A stretch of DNA of 64,000 bases, taken from assembly GCA_016789455.1 (NCBI GenBank), contig JAEUQU010000002.1, forward strand, positions 1,054,001-1,118,000. The letters are read 5' to 3'. The notes beneath the pieces are model-generated. The model saw only the letters and a list, made by a program, of their open reading frames with translations. It had not been told where the DNA came from and did not search any database. This document shows, one piece after another, positions 49,265 through 58,118 of the stretch; position 1 is the stretch's first letter, and each line of letters starts with the position of its first letter. A program made the translations under genes and the position numbers. The stretch comes from Candidatus Saccharibacteria bacterium (GTDB taxonomy: Bacteria > Patescibacteriota > Saccharimonadia > Saccharimonadales > Saccharimonadaceae).

Positions 49265-51826
49265 ATGAAATTACCAAGCGCCTACGAGCCACAGCAGTAC
49301 GAAGAAACCATTTACGCCTTATGGGAGACCTCGGGCGCATTCCGGCCGCAACCGTCGCGGACAGGGGAGCACTACAGCATCGTCATGCCGCCGCCCAACG
49401 CCAACGGCAACCTGCACATCGGCCACGCCTTGACCACCGGCCTGCAGGACGTTGCTATCCGTTACCACCGCATGAAAGGGGACTCGACCGTCTACATCCC
49501 TGGCGCCGACCATGCCGGCTTTGAGACCTGGGTGGTCTTTGAGAAGCAGCTGGAGAAAGAAGGGAAGAGCCGCTTCGACTTTTCACGGGAAGAAATTTAC
49601 TCGCAGGTTTGGGATTTCGTCGAGAAAAACAGGGGTAACATGGAAGTTCAGCTGCGCGAACTCGGTGCCAGCTGCGACTGGGACCACCTGGTTTTCACGC
49701 TCGATTCTCCGGTCATCAAGACCGCCTACGCCACCTTCCGCAAGCTCTGGGAGGATGATCTGATCTACCGTGGCAAGCGTATCGTCAACTACTGCACCAA
49801 GCACAAGACCAGCTTTGCCGACATCGAGGTGGAACACCGCGAAGAGAAGGGAAGCCTGTGGCACATCCGTTACGCCCTGACTGACGGCGACGAAGTGGTC
49901 GTCGCTACTACCCGGCCCGAAACACTGCTGGGCGACACCGCCATCGCCGTCCATCCGGATGACCCCCGTTTCAAGCACCTGGTAGGGAAGACGGCCATCG
50001 TGCCGATCGTCCACCGCGAGATTCCGATTGTCGGCGACGACGCCATCGATATCGAGATGGGCACCGGCGCCGTCAAAGTGACCCCTGCCCATGACCCGAC
50101 TGACTTTGAAATAGGGGGGCGGCACCAGCTCGACACCATCGAAATCATCGATGCCAACGGCCTGCTCAACGAGCACGCCCCGATGCCGTACCGCGGCATG
50201 ACGGTACTGGCAGCCCGTGCCAAAGTAGTGGAAACCTTGGAAGCTTCACGTGAAATCGTGAAAGAGGACGCCTATATACACAGCGTGGGCGTCTGCTATA
50301 AGTGCGGCACGGTCATCGAGCCGCTGCTGCGCGAGCAGTGGTTCATCCGCATGCAACCGCTGGCCGAACGGGCCATCAAAGCGCTGAAGGCCAAAAAAAT
50401 AAAGTTTTATCCGCAGAGCAAGGCCGAGGAGCTCATCCACTACCTTGGCCAGCTGCGCGACTGGAACCTGAGCCGCCAGATTCCGTGGGGCATTCCGATC
50501 CCGGCTTTCCAAAACGAGACTGACGACAGCGACTGGGTGTTTGACGAGCGGGTGGACCAGCCGGTCATCACGGTTAATGGCATCAGCTACCGCCGGGATG
50601 AAGACACCTTTGACACCTGGTTCAGTTCGGGGCAATGGCCATACATTGTCACGCGTGACGCTCACAACGGCGAGCTGCACGACTTTTTCCCGACCAGCCT
50701 GATGGAGACGGGGGTGGACCTGCTGCGCCAGTGGGTCGGCCGCATGATCATGCTGAGCCTTTACGCCACGGACGAAGTACCATTCCGTGAAGTCTACATG
50801 CACGGCATGGTCCTGGACGAGCAAGGCAAGAAGATGAGCAAGAGTAAGGGCAACGTCATCAACCCGCAGGACATCATCCGGGAGTATGGCTCGGACGCGC
50901 TGCGCTTTGGCCTGCTCAGCGCCCGGAGCGCGGGACAGCACCAGGCATTCGGTATCAGCAAAGTGACCGCGGCCCGCAACTTCTGCAACAAGCTTTGGAA
51001 TATTGCCCGCTATGTCGAGAGCAAGACAGGGGAGCCGTACCAGCCGCTGGCCAACGGCGCGCCGGTGCCAGGTTCGAGTGCCGATCACTGGATTATCCGC
51101 CAGCTCAACCACGCCGGCAAGACCCTGGGCAAGCTGCTTGACCGCCACCAATACGCCGAGGCAGGGGAGTTTATCTACCATCTCATTTGGAATGACGTAG
51201 CCGATTGGTACATCGAGGCCAGCAAACAGCAGGACAACGTGGACATGCTGGCCTGGGTGCTGGAAACCTCTTTGAAACTGGCGCACCCGTTCCTGCCGTT
51301 TGCCACGGAGACGGTCTGGCAGAAGCTGGGCTGGCACAAGAGTCTGCTAATCAACGAACCCTGGCCGACACCGGAGCCTTTTGATGAGGCTGCCGCCAAG
51401 TCATTCGAGCAGGTCCAGAGCCTGGTCAGTGAGATCCGCGTCGTCACCAGCGAGCTAGGGAAGCACAAGCAGAACCTGCTGTTCATGGATGACGTGCTGA
51501 TTGCCGAGAATAGCACGCTTATCAGCTGGCTTGGCCGGCTGGAGCAGGTACGGGAGATATCCGAACCATCCGGTCTGCGCTTGGCCGTACCCGGCAGGCA
51601 GGCGTGGCTGGATATGGACGCCGACACGCTGTATGAACATCAATCGAAGTTGGAGGTACGATTGGTCGAGGCCCGCGAGCGGGCAGCCAACCTGCAGCGC
51701 CGGCTCGACAACAAGACGTATGTCAGCCAGGCGCCGCCGCGTATCGTCGAGGAAACACGGCACCAGCTGGCGGAGCAGCAATCGTTGGTGGAGCGTTTGC
51801 AGAAGGAACTTGAGGTTATCGGGTAG
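49265..51826 (+). CDS. valS: Valyl-tRNA synthetase
   Basis: 853 aa. Class I synthetase charging tRNA-Val. HIGH motif PPPNANGNLHIGHALTTGLQD, KMSKS motif GKKMSKSKGNVINP, editing CP1 domain (about 170-340, with the ATTRPETLLGDTAIAVHP start), anticodon-binding domain and a C-terminal coiled coil (LVEARERAANLQRRLDNKTYVSQAP ... LVERLQKEL). Full-length. Two further parS-like motifs lie inside the coding sequence (49581, weak; 50244). Confidence 0.98.
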   Translation: MKLPSAYEPQQYEETIYALWETSGAFRPQPSRTGEHYSIVMPPPNANGNLHIGHALTTGLQDVAIRYHRMKGDSTVYIPGADHAGFETWVVFEKQLEKEGKSRFDFSREEIYSQVWDFVEKNRGNMEVQLRELGASCDWDHLVFTLDSPVIKTAYATFRKLWEDDLIYRGKRIVNYCTKHKTSFADIEVEHREEKGSLWHIRYALTDGDEVVVATTRPETLLGDTAIAVHPDDPRFKHLVGKTAIVPIVHREIPIVGDDAIDIEMGTGAVKVTPAHDPTDFEIGGRHQLDTIEIIDANGLLNEHAPMPYRGMTVLAARAKVVETLEASREIVKEDAYIHSVGVCYKCGTVIEPLLREQWFIRMQPLAERAIKALKAKKIKFYPQSKAEELIHYLGQLRDWNLSRQIPWGIPIPAFQNETDDSDWVFDERVDQPVITVNGISYRRDEDTFDTWFSSGQWPYIVTRDAHNGELHDFFPTSLMETGVDLLRQWVGRMIMLSLYATDEVPFREVYMHGMVLDEQGKKMSKSKGNVINPQDIIREYGSDALRFGLLSARSAGQHQAFGISKVTAARNFCNKLWNIARYVESKTGEPYQPLANGAPVPGSSADHWIIRQLNHAGKTLGKLLDRHQYAEAGEFIYHLIWNDVADWYIEASKQQDNVDMLAWVLETSLKLAHPFLPFATETVWQKLGWHKSLLINEPWPTPEPFDEAAAKSFEQVQSLVSEIRVVTSELGKHKQNLLFMDDVLIAENSTLISWLGRLEQVREISEPSGLRLAVPGRQAWLDMDADTLYEHQSKLEVRLVEARERAANLQRRLDNKTYVSQAPPRIVEETRHQLAEQQSLVERLQKELEVIG

Positions 51827-51842
51827 GGCGCGCCGGCGCAGT

Positions 51843-51854
51843 TTTCCCGTGAAA
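51843..51854. promoter_or_regulatory. parS-like site after valS (imperfect)
   Basis: TTTCCCGTGAAA, one base from the core, ten bases before the valS terminator. Confidence 0.4.
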
Positions 51855-51863
51855 ATACGTGAC

Positions 51864-51905
51864 ACTAAAAAGGCACGGCTTCCGCAAAGGGCCGCGCTTT
51901 TTAGT
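51864..51905. terminator. Bidirectional terminator (valS / 51919 gene)
   Basis: ACTAAAAAGGC-CGGC / GCCG-GCTTTTTAGT stem with A and T tracts on both sides, between convergent genes. Confidence 0.85.
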
Positions 51906-51917
51906 TTCACATGAAAC
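51904..51917. promoter_or_regulatory. parS-like site after the valS terminator
   Basis: GTTTCACATGAAAC touches the terminator and ends just before the stop of the 51919 gene. Confidence 0.5.
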
Positions 51918-51918
51918 G

Positions 51919-52269
51919 TTATAGCATCAGTTTGGCGGCTACCAGGCGTAACCACAGGCCGAAAGCGACTTCGAACTCCAGGCGCAGCTGGCGTGGGGCA
52001 GAACTGGCTTCGCGCAGCAGGCGCAGCGAACGGCCGTCGGTCTGCTGGCCGTCACCCTGGTGCATCATGTTCTTGACGGTCTGCTTATCGATGTGATTGT
52101 GCAGGTCGGCCAGAGACTTGGCCATGACGTCGTCGGCATGAATCTTTACCAGATCCTTGGCGGGAAACAGTTGCGGCTTGACGATATCCTTGGCATGGAA
52201 AGCATTGAGCAGTACCGCCACGAGCAGGAACGTACTTTGCAGGGTAGTGATAATTAGTTTTGACTTCAT
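51919..52269 (-). CDS. Small N-terminally anchored protein of unknown function
   Basis: 116 aa from the ATG at 52269. N-terminal hydrophobic segment (LIITTLQSTFLLVAVLLNAF) then a polar domain with KDIVKPQLFPAKDLVKIHADDVMAKSLADLHNHIDKQTVKNM and a hydrophobic end. Probably exported or membrane-anchored. A strong TTGACA-N17-TAATGT promoter precedes it. No family recognised. Confidence 0.6.
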   Translation of the reverse strand: MKSKLIITTLQSTFLLVAVLLNAFHAKDIVKPQLFPAKDLVKIHADDVMAKSLADLHNHIDKQTVKNMMHQGDGQQTDGRSLRLLREASSAPRQLRLEFEVAFGLWLRLVAAKLML

Positions 52270-52298
52270 GTACTTTTTGTTTTTAAGTATTTGAATTA

Positions 52299-52327
52299 AC
52301 ATTAGCACAATATTTACATTGTGTCAA
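52299..52327 (-). promoter_or_regulatory. Promoter of the 51919 gene
   Basis: Minus-strand TTGACA (52327-52322), 17 bp, TAATGT (52304-52299). Short leader of about 23 nt. Confidence 0.7.
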
Positions 52328-52349
52328 CTATATATCAGATGTCGGAGTA

Positions 52350-52745
52350 CTATTCCAAGCGCAGGCGTTCGGCCATGCGGGCCAGCGCCTGATGGTCGGG
52401 CTCACCGGCGGCCGGCAGGGCGCGGAAGTCTTCGGCGGTGTCGATGGGGAACAGCTTGACGTGGACATGCGGCACGTCGAGGCCTTCGACCTGGACGGCG
52501 ATGCGGCGGCGATCAGGGAACTCCGCCCGGAGCCTCGCAGCCACTTTGCGGACGGTGCGCCACAGGGCATCGTAATCGGACTCGTCAAGATCGAGCAGGG
52601 TTTCGGCCGGCGTGCGGCTGACGACCAGCACCATGCCGGGCTGGACAGGGTGGATATCCAGGAAGGCATAGGTCTTGTCATCCTCGTATACCTTGTGGCT
52701 GGGAATGTCACCGTTGATGATGCGGGTGAAGATGGTCGGTTCCAT
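52350..52745 (-). CDS. HIT-family nucleotide hydrolase/transferase
   Basis: 131 aa. Histidine-triad fold: FTRIINGDIPSHKVYEDDKTYAFLDIHPVQPGMVLVVSRTPAETLLDLD and the triad VPHVHVKLFP, where the third His of HxHxH is Lys while the central catalytic His is kept. The family hydrolyses nucleoside phosphoramidates or dinucleotides. AAGGAGG precedes the ATG. Confidence 0.9.
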   Translation of the reverse strand: MEPTIFTRIINGDIPSHKVYEDDKTYAFLDIHPVQPGMVLVVSRTPAETLLDLDESDYDALWRTVRKVAARLRAEFPDRRRIAVQVEGLDVPHVHVKLFPIDTAEDFRALPAAGEPDHQALARMAERLRLE

Positions 52746-52810
52746 AGAATCCTCCTTGAGCGAATAGCTGAGTAGTAAAAGTATTATGCAACCGCGCCAG
52801 CGTCATGCGG

Positions 52811-54370
52811 CTACTCGGCGAGCACCTTGGACATATAGTACTCGACGGGGGCGTAGTTGTCAGTCAGGATGGTGTGCGATGACAAGTCGATGCCGGATAG
52901 ATCCAGCTGGTGTTGCTGGAGGGTCTGCATCTCGGCTAAGGGGCTATCTTTGAAGACGGGGGAGCCGAAATCGACAGGCGTCTTACTGTTTACGCCGACC
53001 AGGATGATATTCTGGGCGCTCTTTTGCTCTGGGGAACCGACGGCAAAGACGTGAACCTGGGGGTACACCGATTGGATGGTCTTAATCTCGGACAAGATGA
53101 ATGACGGCGTCGTCTGCTCGACTGAGCCGATGAGATTAGCGATGAAGACGCCGCCGGGCTGCAGGCGGTCACGGGTGAGCTGCATGAACTCACGGGTGGT
53201 GAAGTGGGCGGGGATGGAGTAGAGCGAGTAGTAGACGTCGCTGAAGATGACGTCATAGCGTTTGTCGGTGGTGGCCAGCAGACGGCGGCCGTCGATTATC
53301 TGGTTGTTGAGACGGGGGCTGGGCTGGAGGCGGAAGTATTGCTGGGCCAGTTCGTACAGCGAAGGTTCTATTTCGGCGATATCGACCTTCATGGCGGGCG
53401 AATCGGCGAGCAGAGCTTTGGGAATTGAGTAAGCCGCGCCGCCCAACACCAGGGAGCGGGAGGCATCGGGCTTGATGCCTTTGTAGAGTGCGTAGTAGCG
53501 GGTGTATGGAAATGCCAGTTCATCGGAATCGAGGTACATGGCACTGGAGTTACTGCGGTCCTGCAGCATGAAACGGGCTGGCTGACCGAGGGAGTAGGGC
53601 TCATCGGTATCGTCGAATATTTTTATCCGCTCATAGATGCCGTCTTTGGTATAGATCGCATTCTCCCGGGCAGAAGCGATAAGCAGTGAGTTGGAAGTGG
53701 CCATGGCGACAGCGGCGAATAGCAATAACAACAGTTTATTGTGCCGGAGCAGACGCCTGCTGACGAGTGGCACGCCGCCCAACAACGACAAGAAGATAGC
53801 AGTACCGAGGATGGTGGCATTGAGGCCGAACAGTGGCACCAGGACAAACCCTGTCAGCAGACTGCCTGCGATACTGCCAAGCGTTGACCAGAAGAAAACT
53901 TCGCCGGCGATAGTGCCAGTGCCGCTTTCCGGAAAACGCAGCGACTGCAACTTGATGGCAAAAGGGGATAACATACCGAGCGCAACGCCCGGCAACAGGA
54001 ACATGAACAGTGAGCTGATGAGCGGACCGGTGGTGATGGGCAGATCGTAGCCGATAAACGGCAGAAATACCAGGGAGAAGAACTGAAGGGCGAAGGTCAG
54101 CAGGCCGCCCGATAAGATGATGGCATAAAACAGGTTCCTGCTTGGGCGCTTATCGGCCAGACGGCCACCCAGATAGTACCCAAGGCTCAAGGCCCCCAGG
54201 ATGACGCCCAATACGCTGGATGTCGCATAGAGCGTATTGCCGAAGTACGGAGAAAGGATGCGCATGGCTGCGACCTCGATGACAAGCACACAGGCACCGG
54301 TCAGGAAAACGGTTACGGGTAGCACCAACTTAACCAGACGGTTGTCTGCGGCATGCGTCTCCTGCTTCAT
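52811..54370 (-). CDS. Spermidine-synthase-like methyltransferase-fold domain fused to a multi-pass membrane domain
   Basis: 519 aa. The N-terminal ~230 residues form about seven hydrophobic helices (e.g. LVLPVTVFLTGACVLVIEVAAMRILSPYFG, SLGYYLGGRLADKRP). The C-terminal half is a Rossmann domain of the spermidine synthase type: SLVLGGAAYSIPKALL, VDIAEIEPSLYELAQQYF, RYDVIFSDVYYSLYSIPAH, FMQLTRDRLQPGGVFIANL. Such fusions are widespread with unproven substrates; the motif I Gly-rich loop is degenerate (LGGAAY). AAGGAG precedes the ATG. Confidence 0.85.
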   Translation of the reverse strand: MKQETHAADNRLVKLVLPVTVFLTGACVLVIEVAAMRILSPYFGNTLYATSSVLGVILGALSLGYYLGGRLADKRPSRNLFYAIILSGGLLTFALQFFSLVFLPFIGYDLPITTGPLISSLFMFLLPGVALGMLSPFAIKLQSLRFPESGTGTIAGEVFFWSTLGSIAGSLLTGFVLVPLFGLNATILGTAIFLSLLGGVPLVSRRLLRHNKLLLLLFAAVAMATSNSLLIASARENAIYTKDGIYERIKIFDDTDEPYSLGQPARFMLQDRSNSSAMYLDSDELAFPYTRYYALYKGIKPDASRSLVLGGAAYSIPKALLADSPAMKVDIAEIEPSLYELAQQYFRLQPSPRLNNQIIDGRRLLATTDKRYDVIFSDVYYSLYSIPAHFTTREFMQLTRDRLQPGGVFIANLIGSVEQTTPSFILSEIKTIQSVYPQVHVFAVGSPEQKSAQNIILVGVNSKTPVDFGSPVFKDSPLAEMQTLQQHQLDLSGIDLSSHTILTDNYAPVEYYMSKVLAE

Positions 54371-54426
54371 ACACTCCTTTTAGAGGCCCTGGGATCGCTC
54401 ACCCCAGGATATTAAAGTAGCTAAAC

Positions 54427-54520
<94 letters not shown>

Positions 54521-54657
54521 ATTTCAGTACGTCATTAGTATAGGATATCAGTGGCCGTCAGTCTAATAATCATGAAGAATTCATTATATATGGGTTATAA
54601 CGCCCGCTTATCAGCCGTCCTATTTGCCGAACTGACAAGTGGGTATATCATTAGGAT

Positions 54658-55182
54658 ATGGAGCATGGAACCTACCAAGTGGATGTACTCGATGGAAAAG
54701 GCTCTGTTATTGGTTCCAAGGCACGGCGCGATATCAATAAAGAGGCGGACATCTACCATGCCATCTACGTCTTTATCATCACGCCCGAGCGGGAGCTGCT
54801 ACTAAGCGTCATTCCACCGCGGGAAGATCTGCCCAATCTGTACGTACGCCAATACGGCGCCACGATGGCGACCATCCGGCGCAGCGGGGAAACGGCTCAC
54901 GATGCTGCGGTCAGGGGCATTTCCCGCGAATTGTTCATCGATGATGCGGAGCCAGTACTGGTCAGTCAGGGCATGGAACAGACCGACGACGGCAGGCGCG
55001 TCCTGGCCAGCGTATTCTACATGGAAGGGCCGGTGCCGGATTCGTACAGTGTGATCGATATCGGACAGCTGGAATCGATGAGCCGGGCCAAGCTTGACGG
55101 GTTGCTATCGGTGCGGCCGGAACGGGTATCGCCGACCTTGCGCCTGCTCTGGAAAAAATACTCATCTAAATTACCGCTATAG
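54658..55182 (+). CDS. Nudix-fold protein with a degenerate Nudix box (first copy)
   Basis: 174 aa. Begins YQVDVLDGKGSVIGSKARRDINKEADIYHAIYVFIITPERELLLSVIPPRED, the usual Nudix start. The Nudix box region is GATMATIRRSGETAHDAAVRGISRELFIDD: the REUxEE core reads RGISRE, so at least one metal-binding Glu is lost. It may bind rather than hydrolyse nucleotides. Tandem paralogue of the next gene, nine bases apart. Confidence 0.75.
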   Translation: MEHGTYQVDVLDGKGSVIGSKARRDINKEADIYHAIYVFIITPERELLLSVIPPREDLPNLYVRQYGATMATIRRSGETAHDAAVRGISRELFIDDAEPVLVSQGMEQTDDGRRVLASVFYMEGPVPDSYSVIDIGQLESMSRAKLDGLLSVRPERVSPTLRLLWKKYSSKLPL

Positions 55183-55190
55183 GAACTGTT

Positions 55191-55721
55191 ATGAAACACG
55201 CCGATTATCCTGTTGACCTGCTGGACGAAACTGGAAAGAAAGTCGGGCAGAAGCCGCGTATCGATATCATCAAGCCGAAAGACATTTATCATACCGCCCA
55301 CGTCATATTGATATCACCGCGGGGCGAGCTTGTACTGAGCACCATCCCGGTGCGCGAAGACCTGCCGAACCTGTACGCCAATAAGATCGGCACGACGATG
55401 GCAACCATCAAGCGCTCCACCGAGACCGGCCGGGAAGCAGCATTGCGCGGCGTCTCGCGCGAGCTGTTCATCGATGACATGCCGCTCGTCGAGCTGGGCT
55501 CGCAGATGCACACGCTGCCAGACGGCTCAAAGAATTTCATCAGTGCGTTTTATGGCATAGCCGACCCGCCCGGGTCGTACAGTGTCATCGATATCGAAAG
55601 CCTGCTGTTGATGACTCCTTCACAGCTGGATGCGCTGATGCAGGAAGAGGACCGGCTTGAGAATCTGGCGGCCAGCCTGATCACGGTTTGGGAAACATAC
55701 CGCGATAAATTTCCGGTCTAG
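55191..55721 (+). CDS. Nudix-fold protein with a degenerate Nudix box (second copy)
   Basis: 176 aa, clear paralogue: YPVDLLDETGKKVGQKPRIDIIKPKDIYHTAHVILISPRGELVLSTIPVREDLPNLYANKIGTTMATIKRSTETGREAALRGVSRELFIDD. The same box deviation is kept in both copies, so it is old and probably functional. AGGAA precedes the ATG. Convergent with the beta-helix gene. Confidence 0.75.
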   Translation: MKHADYPVDLLDETGKKVGQKPRIDIIKPKDIYHTAHVILISPRGELVLSTIPVREDLPNLYANKIGTTMATIKRSTETGREAALRGVSRELFIDDMPLVELGSQMHTLPDGSKNFISAFYGIADPPGSYSVIDIESLLLMTPSQLDALMQEEDRLENLAASLITVWETYRDKFPV

Positions 55722-55724
55722 TCT

Positions 55725-56987
55725 CTAGCACTGCGAATCATCGATGGTGTTGTCGCGGTTGACGGTATTGGTGCCGCCGACGACGATGAATTGGCCGCTT
55801 TTGCAAGCGGTGTTATGCGTGACCGTGATATTGGAGAGCGCGCCTTCAAAGGTAACGGCGTCTCCGTTATTGTTATGGAAGATGTTGCCTTTGCCGGGTG
55901 CGCCGCCAATGACGATGTTATCCGAGCTGCCAGCCTCGCCGTAGGTACCGGTGTGGATACCTTCCGGTGATTGTTTGAACTCGTTATTCTGGATGGTGAG
56001 GTTGTAGATGCGGTCGCCGGCAGCCGTATACGCCAGTTGCATGCCGGCGCCATGCACACCGCCGCGGACGGTGTTGCCGATGTAGGCGATGTCATGCACT
56101 TCGCCGTTGAAGGGGTGGGCAACCAGGCCGTCGTCGCCATCCTGGCCGCCGGACTGTTGGTCGACGGTGTTGCCGATGACATCACCGAAGGATGAGTTGA
56201 GGATGTGGATACCATCAAGCTGGTCGTACTTGCCGGAAGTGGAAATCTGCGTGCTGCTGCCGCGTATGCAGAATTTGGTGGAGTCGGCGGCGACGATGGA
56301 GTAGGTGAAGGGGTTGCGGGTATGGACTCGGTCGACGATGACATTGGTGGAGAAGCGGATATCTATCAAGTACTCATTCAACCGATTGATTGAATTACCA
56401 TCTAGTACATCGCCGCTCTGGTCGGCAGTGAAATTGACGAGGGAGACGTTGTTGGCACCATCGGTAGTGATGAGCGGACTGCCGCCATGTGGGCCGGGAG
56501 TAGCCAAAAAGTTGGCGCCGGCTTTGATGATGGTGTCCGCGCCAGCACCCTGCAGGCGGACGTCCGACTTAAGGATGAGCGGGGCATCAATAGTGTGGGT
56601 GCCGGCAGGGAGGGCAACGGTGCCACCGCCAGCAGCGGAGGCCTGGTTGATGGCTTGCTGGATGGCGGCGTGGGCGTCGGCTGCGTTGGCAGCCACCGAA
56701 ATGGCGTCGCCACCCGTCGCGCCCGTAGCGCTACTGACCGCACAGGTCAGCGGGGTGCCTGGAGCTGGAACAGTCTGGCTGAACTGAATGTAGCCGCTTT
56801 GGCTGGCGGTGTTGTCACTAAGGACGGCAAGGCCGGGGCCCGGAATGGCGCTTTCGGCTTCGGTACTGGCGGCGGGGCCGGCAGCGAGAGTGGCGGAGAT
56901 GAGGCAGAGGCCGGTGAGGGTGATGGCGGTCATGACTGATAGGCCGACGGCGCGGTTGAAAGAGTGTTTTTGTTTATAGTGAGCCAT
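55725..56987 (-). CDS. Secreted right-handed beta-helix protein (pectate-lyase-like fold)
   Basis: 420 aa. Signal segment (VGLSVMTAITLTGLCLISATLAAG) then a Pectate_lyase_3-like start (HAAIQQAINQASAAGGGTVALPAGTHTIDAPLILKSDVRLQGAGADTIIKAG) and repeating N-rich beta-helix coils (NVSLVNFTADQS, IHILNSSFGDVIGNTVDQQ, IYNLTIQNNEFKQSPEGIHTG). Likely binds or cleaves an extracellular polysaccharide; no catalytic residues are assignable. TATAAT lies eight bases before the ATG. Confidence 0.85.
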   Translation of the reverse strand: MAHYKQKHSFNRAVGLSVMTAITLTGLCLISATLAAGPAASTEAESAIPGPGLAVLSDNTASQSGYIQFSQTVPAPGTPLTCAVSSATGATGGDAISVAANAADAHAAIQQAINQASAAGGGTVALPAGTHTIDAPLILKSDVRLQGAGADTIIKAGANFLATPGPHGGSPLITTDGANNVSLVNFTADQSGDVLDGNSINRLNEYLIDIRFSTNVIVDRVHTRNPFTYSIVAADSTKFCIRGSSTQISTSGKYDQLDGIHILNSSFGDVIGNTVDQQSGGQDGDDGLVAHPFNGEVHDIAYIGNTVRGGVHGAGMQLAYTAAGDRIYNLTIQNNEFKQSPEGIHTGTYGEAGSSDNIVIGGAPGKGNIFHNNNGDAVTFEGALSNITVTHNTACKSGQFIVVGGTNTVNRDNTIDDSQC

Positions 56988-57026
56988 TGTTGCTTATTAT
57001 AGACTAATGCTGCGCCGGTGCAGTAC

Positions 57027-57192
57027 CACCCGGCAAGATAAATCGCTCGCGGGCTCGCTCATGCTAACCTGCCAACACTCGTTGGCAGGGCAACGCCCGA
57101 ACTTTCTTTGAAAGTTCGGATCTTGACGAGTCAGACCAAGAAAAATATCCCTTCTTTCGAAGGGATATTTTTCTTGGTACACCCGGCAAGAT
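57027..57192. mobile_element. tRNA-3'-end element 1 (at tRNA-Arg)
   Basis: A 13-bp direct repeat of the tRNA-Arg 3' end (CACCCGGCAAGAT) occurs at 57027-57039 and inside the tRNA at 57180-57192. Between them: a 19-bp perfect hairpin (57136-57177) that includes the tRNA CCA, a CCGAACTTTC / GAAAGTTCGG hairpin, and the conserved core 57061-57101 (ATGCTAACC, GCCAAC / GTTGGC hairpin, GGGCAACGCCCGAA). Shares this layout with element 2. No protein is encoded. Confidence 0.6.
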
Positions 57193-57251
57193 TCGAACTT
57201 ACGACCTTTGGCTCCGCAAGCCAACGCTCTATCCAGCTGAGCTACGGGTGC
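57175..57251 (-). tRNA. tRNA-Arg(GCG)
   Basis: 77 nt including CCA. Acceptor GCACCCG / CGGGTGT, D-arm TAGCTCAGCTGGATAGAGC, anticodon loop TTGCGGA (GCG), T-arm AGTTCGAATCT. Its 3' end is duplicated 153 bp away. Confidence 0.95.
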
Positions 57252-57380
57252 ATAGTGGCTTTGTCTCCGACTCCTTCAAGAAGCAATCTTCGACTCAGCC
57301 ACGTCGCTAATAACAGAAGGTGCTTCCCGCTTAGAGCAGAACAGGGGTAATTATAACACACCCAATTGCAATATGTATAG

Positions 57381-58043
57381 CTAAAATCGCAAACGGCGCA
57401 TTATTCGGTCGATGAGGTCTTCGTGGAACTCTTCCATGGGCAGTACTGAACCGAGAATATCGACAATCTGTTCGCCTTCTGCATCTGAAAAACGGATGGA
57501 TATACCGGGGGCGACCTTCTTGACAGGGCGAAAGATGGCCAAGTACATATCTTCGTCCGGCAGAATGCCGAATGAGCGGTAGCGGTGCAGGTCGAAGAGC
57601 TTATCGCCCACCTGCACGGTCGTGGGCGTCAGGCGGTAACTGATCCGGCGGGGCGGGTGGGCCGCAAAGAAACCCAAGGTAACGCCCATAATGACCAACA
57701 GGACGGCAAAGAGGTACTGTTGCAGGACGACGGCACCGATTGTCAGCACCAGCGTGACGGCGCCAAGCACCATGAACCAAGCCGGTCCTTTGGAGTGATA
57801 GGCATATTCCTCGGCATCCCAGACGAATGCGCCGTCTTCTGCGATAGTGCCACCTGCCTGACCGGTTATGACCTGAGGCTCCTCTGGCTCGGGGACCGGC
57901 TGTAGAGCATCAGTCTGCTGCGGTTGCGGTGCGGCGGCCGGTTGTGGTACCTGCTGCACCGAAGGCAAAGCCTGCGGGCCTGCCGGTGCCGGGGCGGGTT
58001 GGTCGGGCTGCGGTGGCAGGGGGGTGGGTGCTTGCGGGTTCAT
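57381..58043 (-). CDS. Two-helix membrane protein with a Pro/Gln-rich N-terminus
   Basis: 220 aa. Disordered N-terminal ~65 residues (PQAPTPLPPQPDQPAPAPAG...), then two membrane helices (WFMVLGAVTLVLTIGAVVLQQYLFAVLLVIMGVTLGFFAAH) and a C-terminal PH-like cytoplasmic part (RRISYRLTPTTVQVGDKLFDLHRYRSFGIL ... IVDILGSVLPMEEFHEDLIDRIMRRLRF). Resembles conserved CPR membrane proteins without assigned function. TATAAT lies ten bases upstream of the ATG. Confidence 0.65.
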   Translation of the reverse strand: MNPQAPTPLPPQPDQPAPAPAGPQALPSVQQVPQPAAAPQPQQTDALQPVPEPEEPQVITGQAGGTIAEDGAFVWDAEEYAYHSKGPAWFMVLGAVTLVLTIGAVVLQQYLFAVLLVIMGVTLGFFAAHPPRRISYRLTPTTVQVGDKLFDLHRYRSFGILPDEDMYLAIFRPVKKVAPGISIRFSDAEGEQIVDILGSVLPMEEFHEDLIDRIMRRLRF

Positions 58044-58118
58044 ACTGGATTTTATTATAGCATTGGTTTGGCTTAAACGTTTTGGGATGGGGAGAGATTT
58101 TAGGACATTACACTAGCA

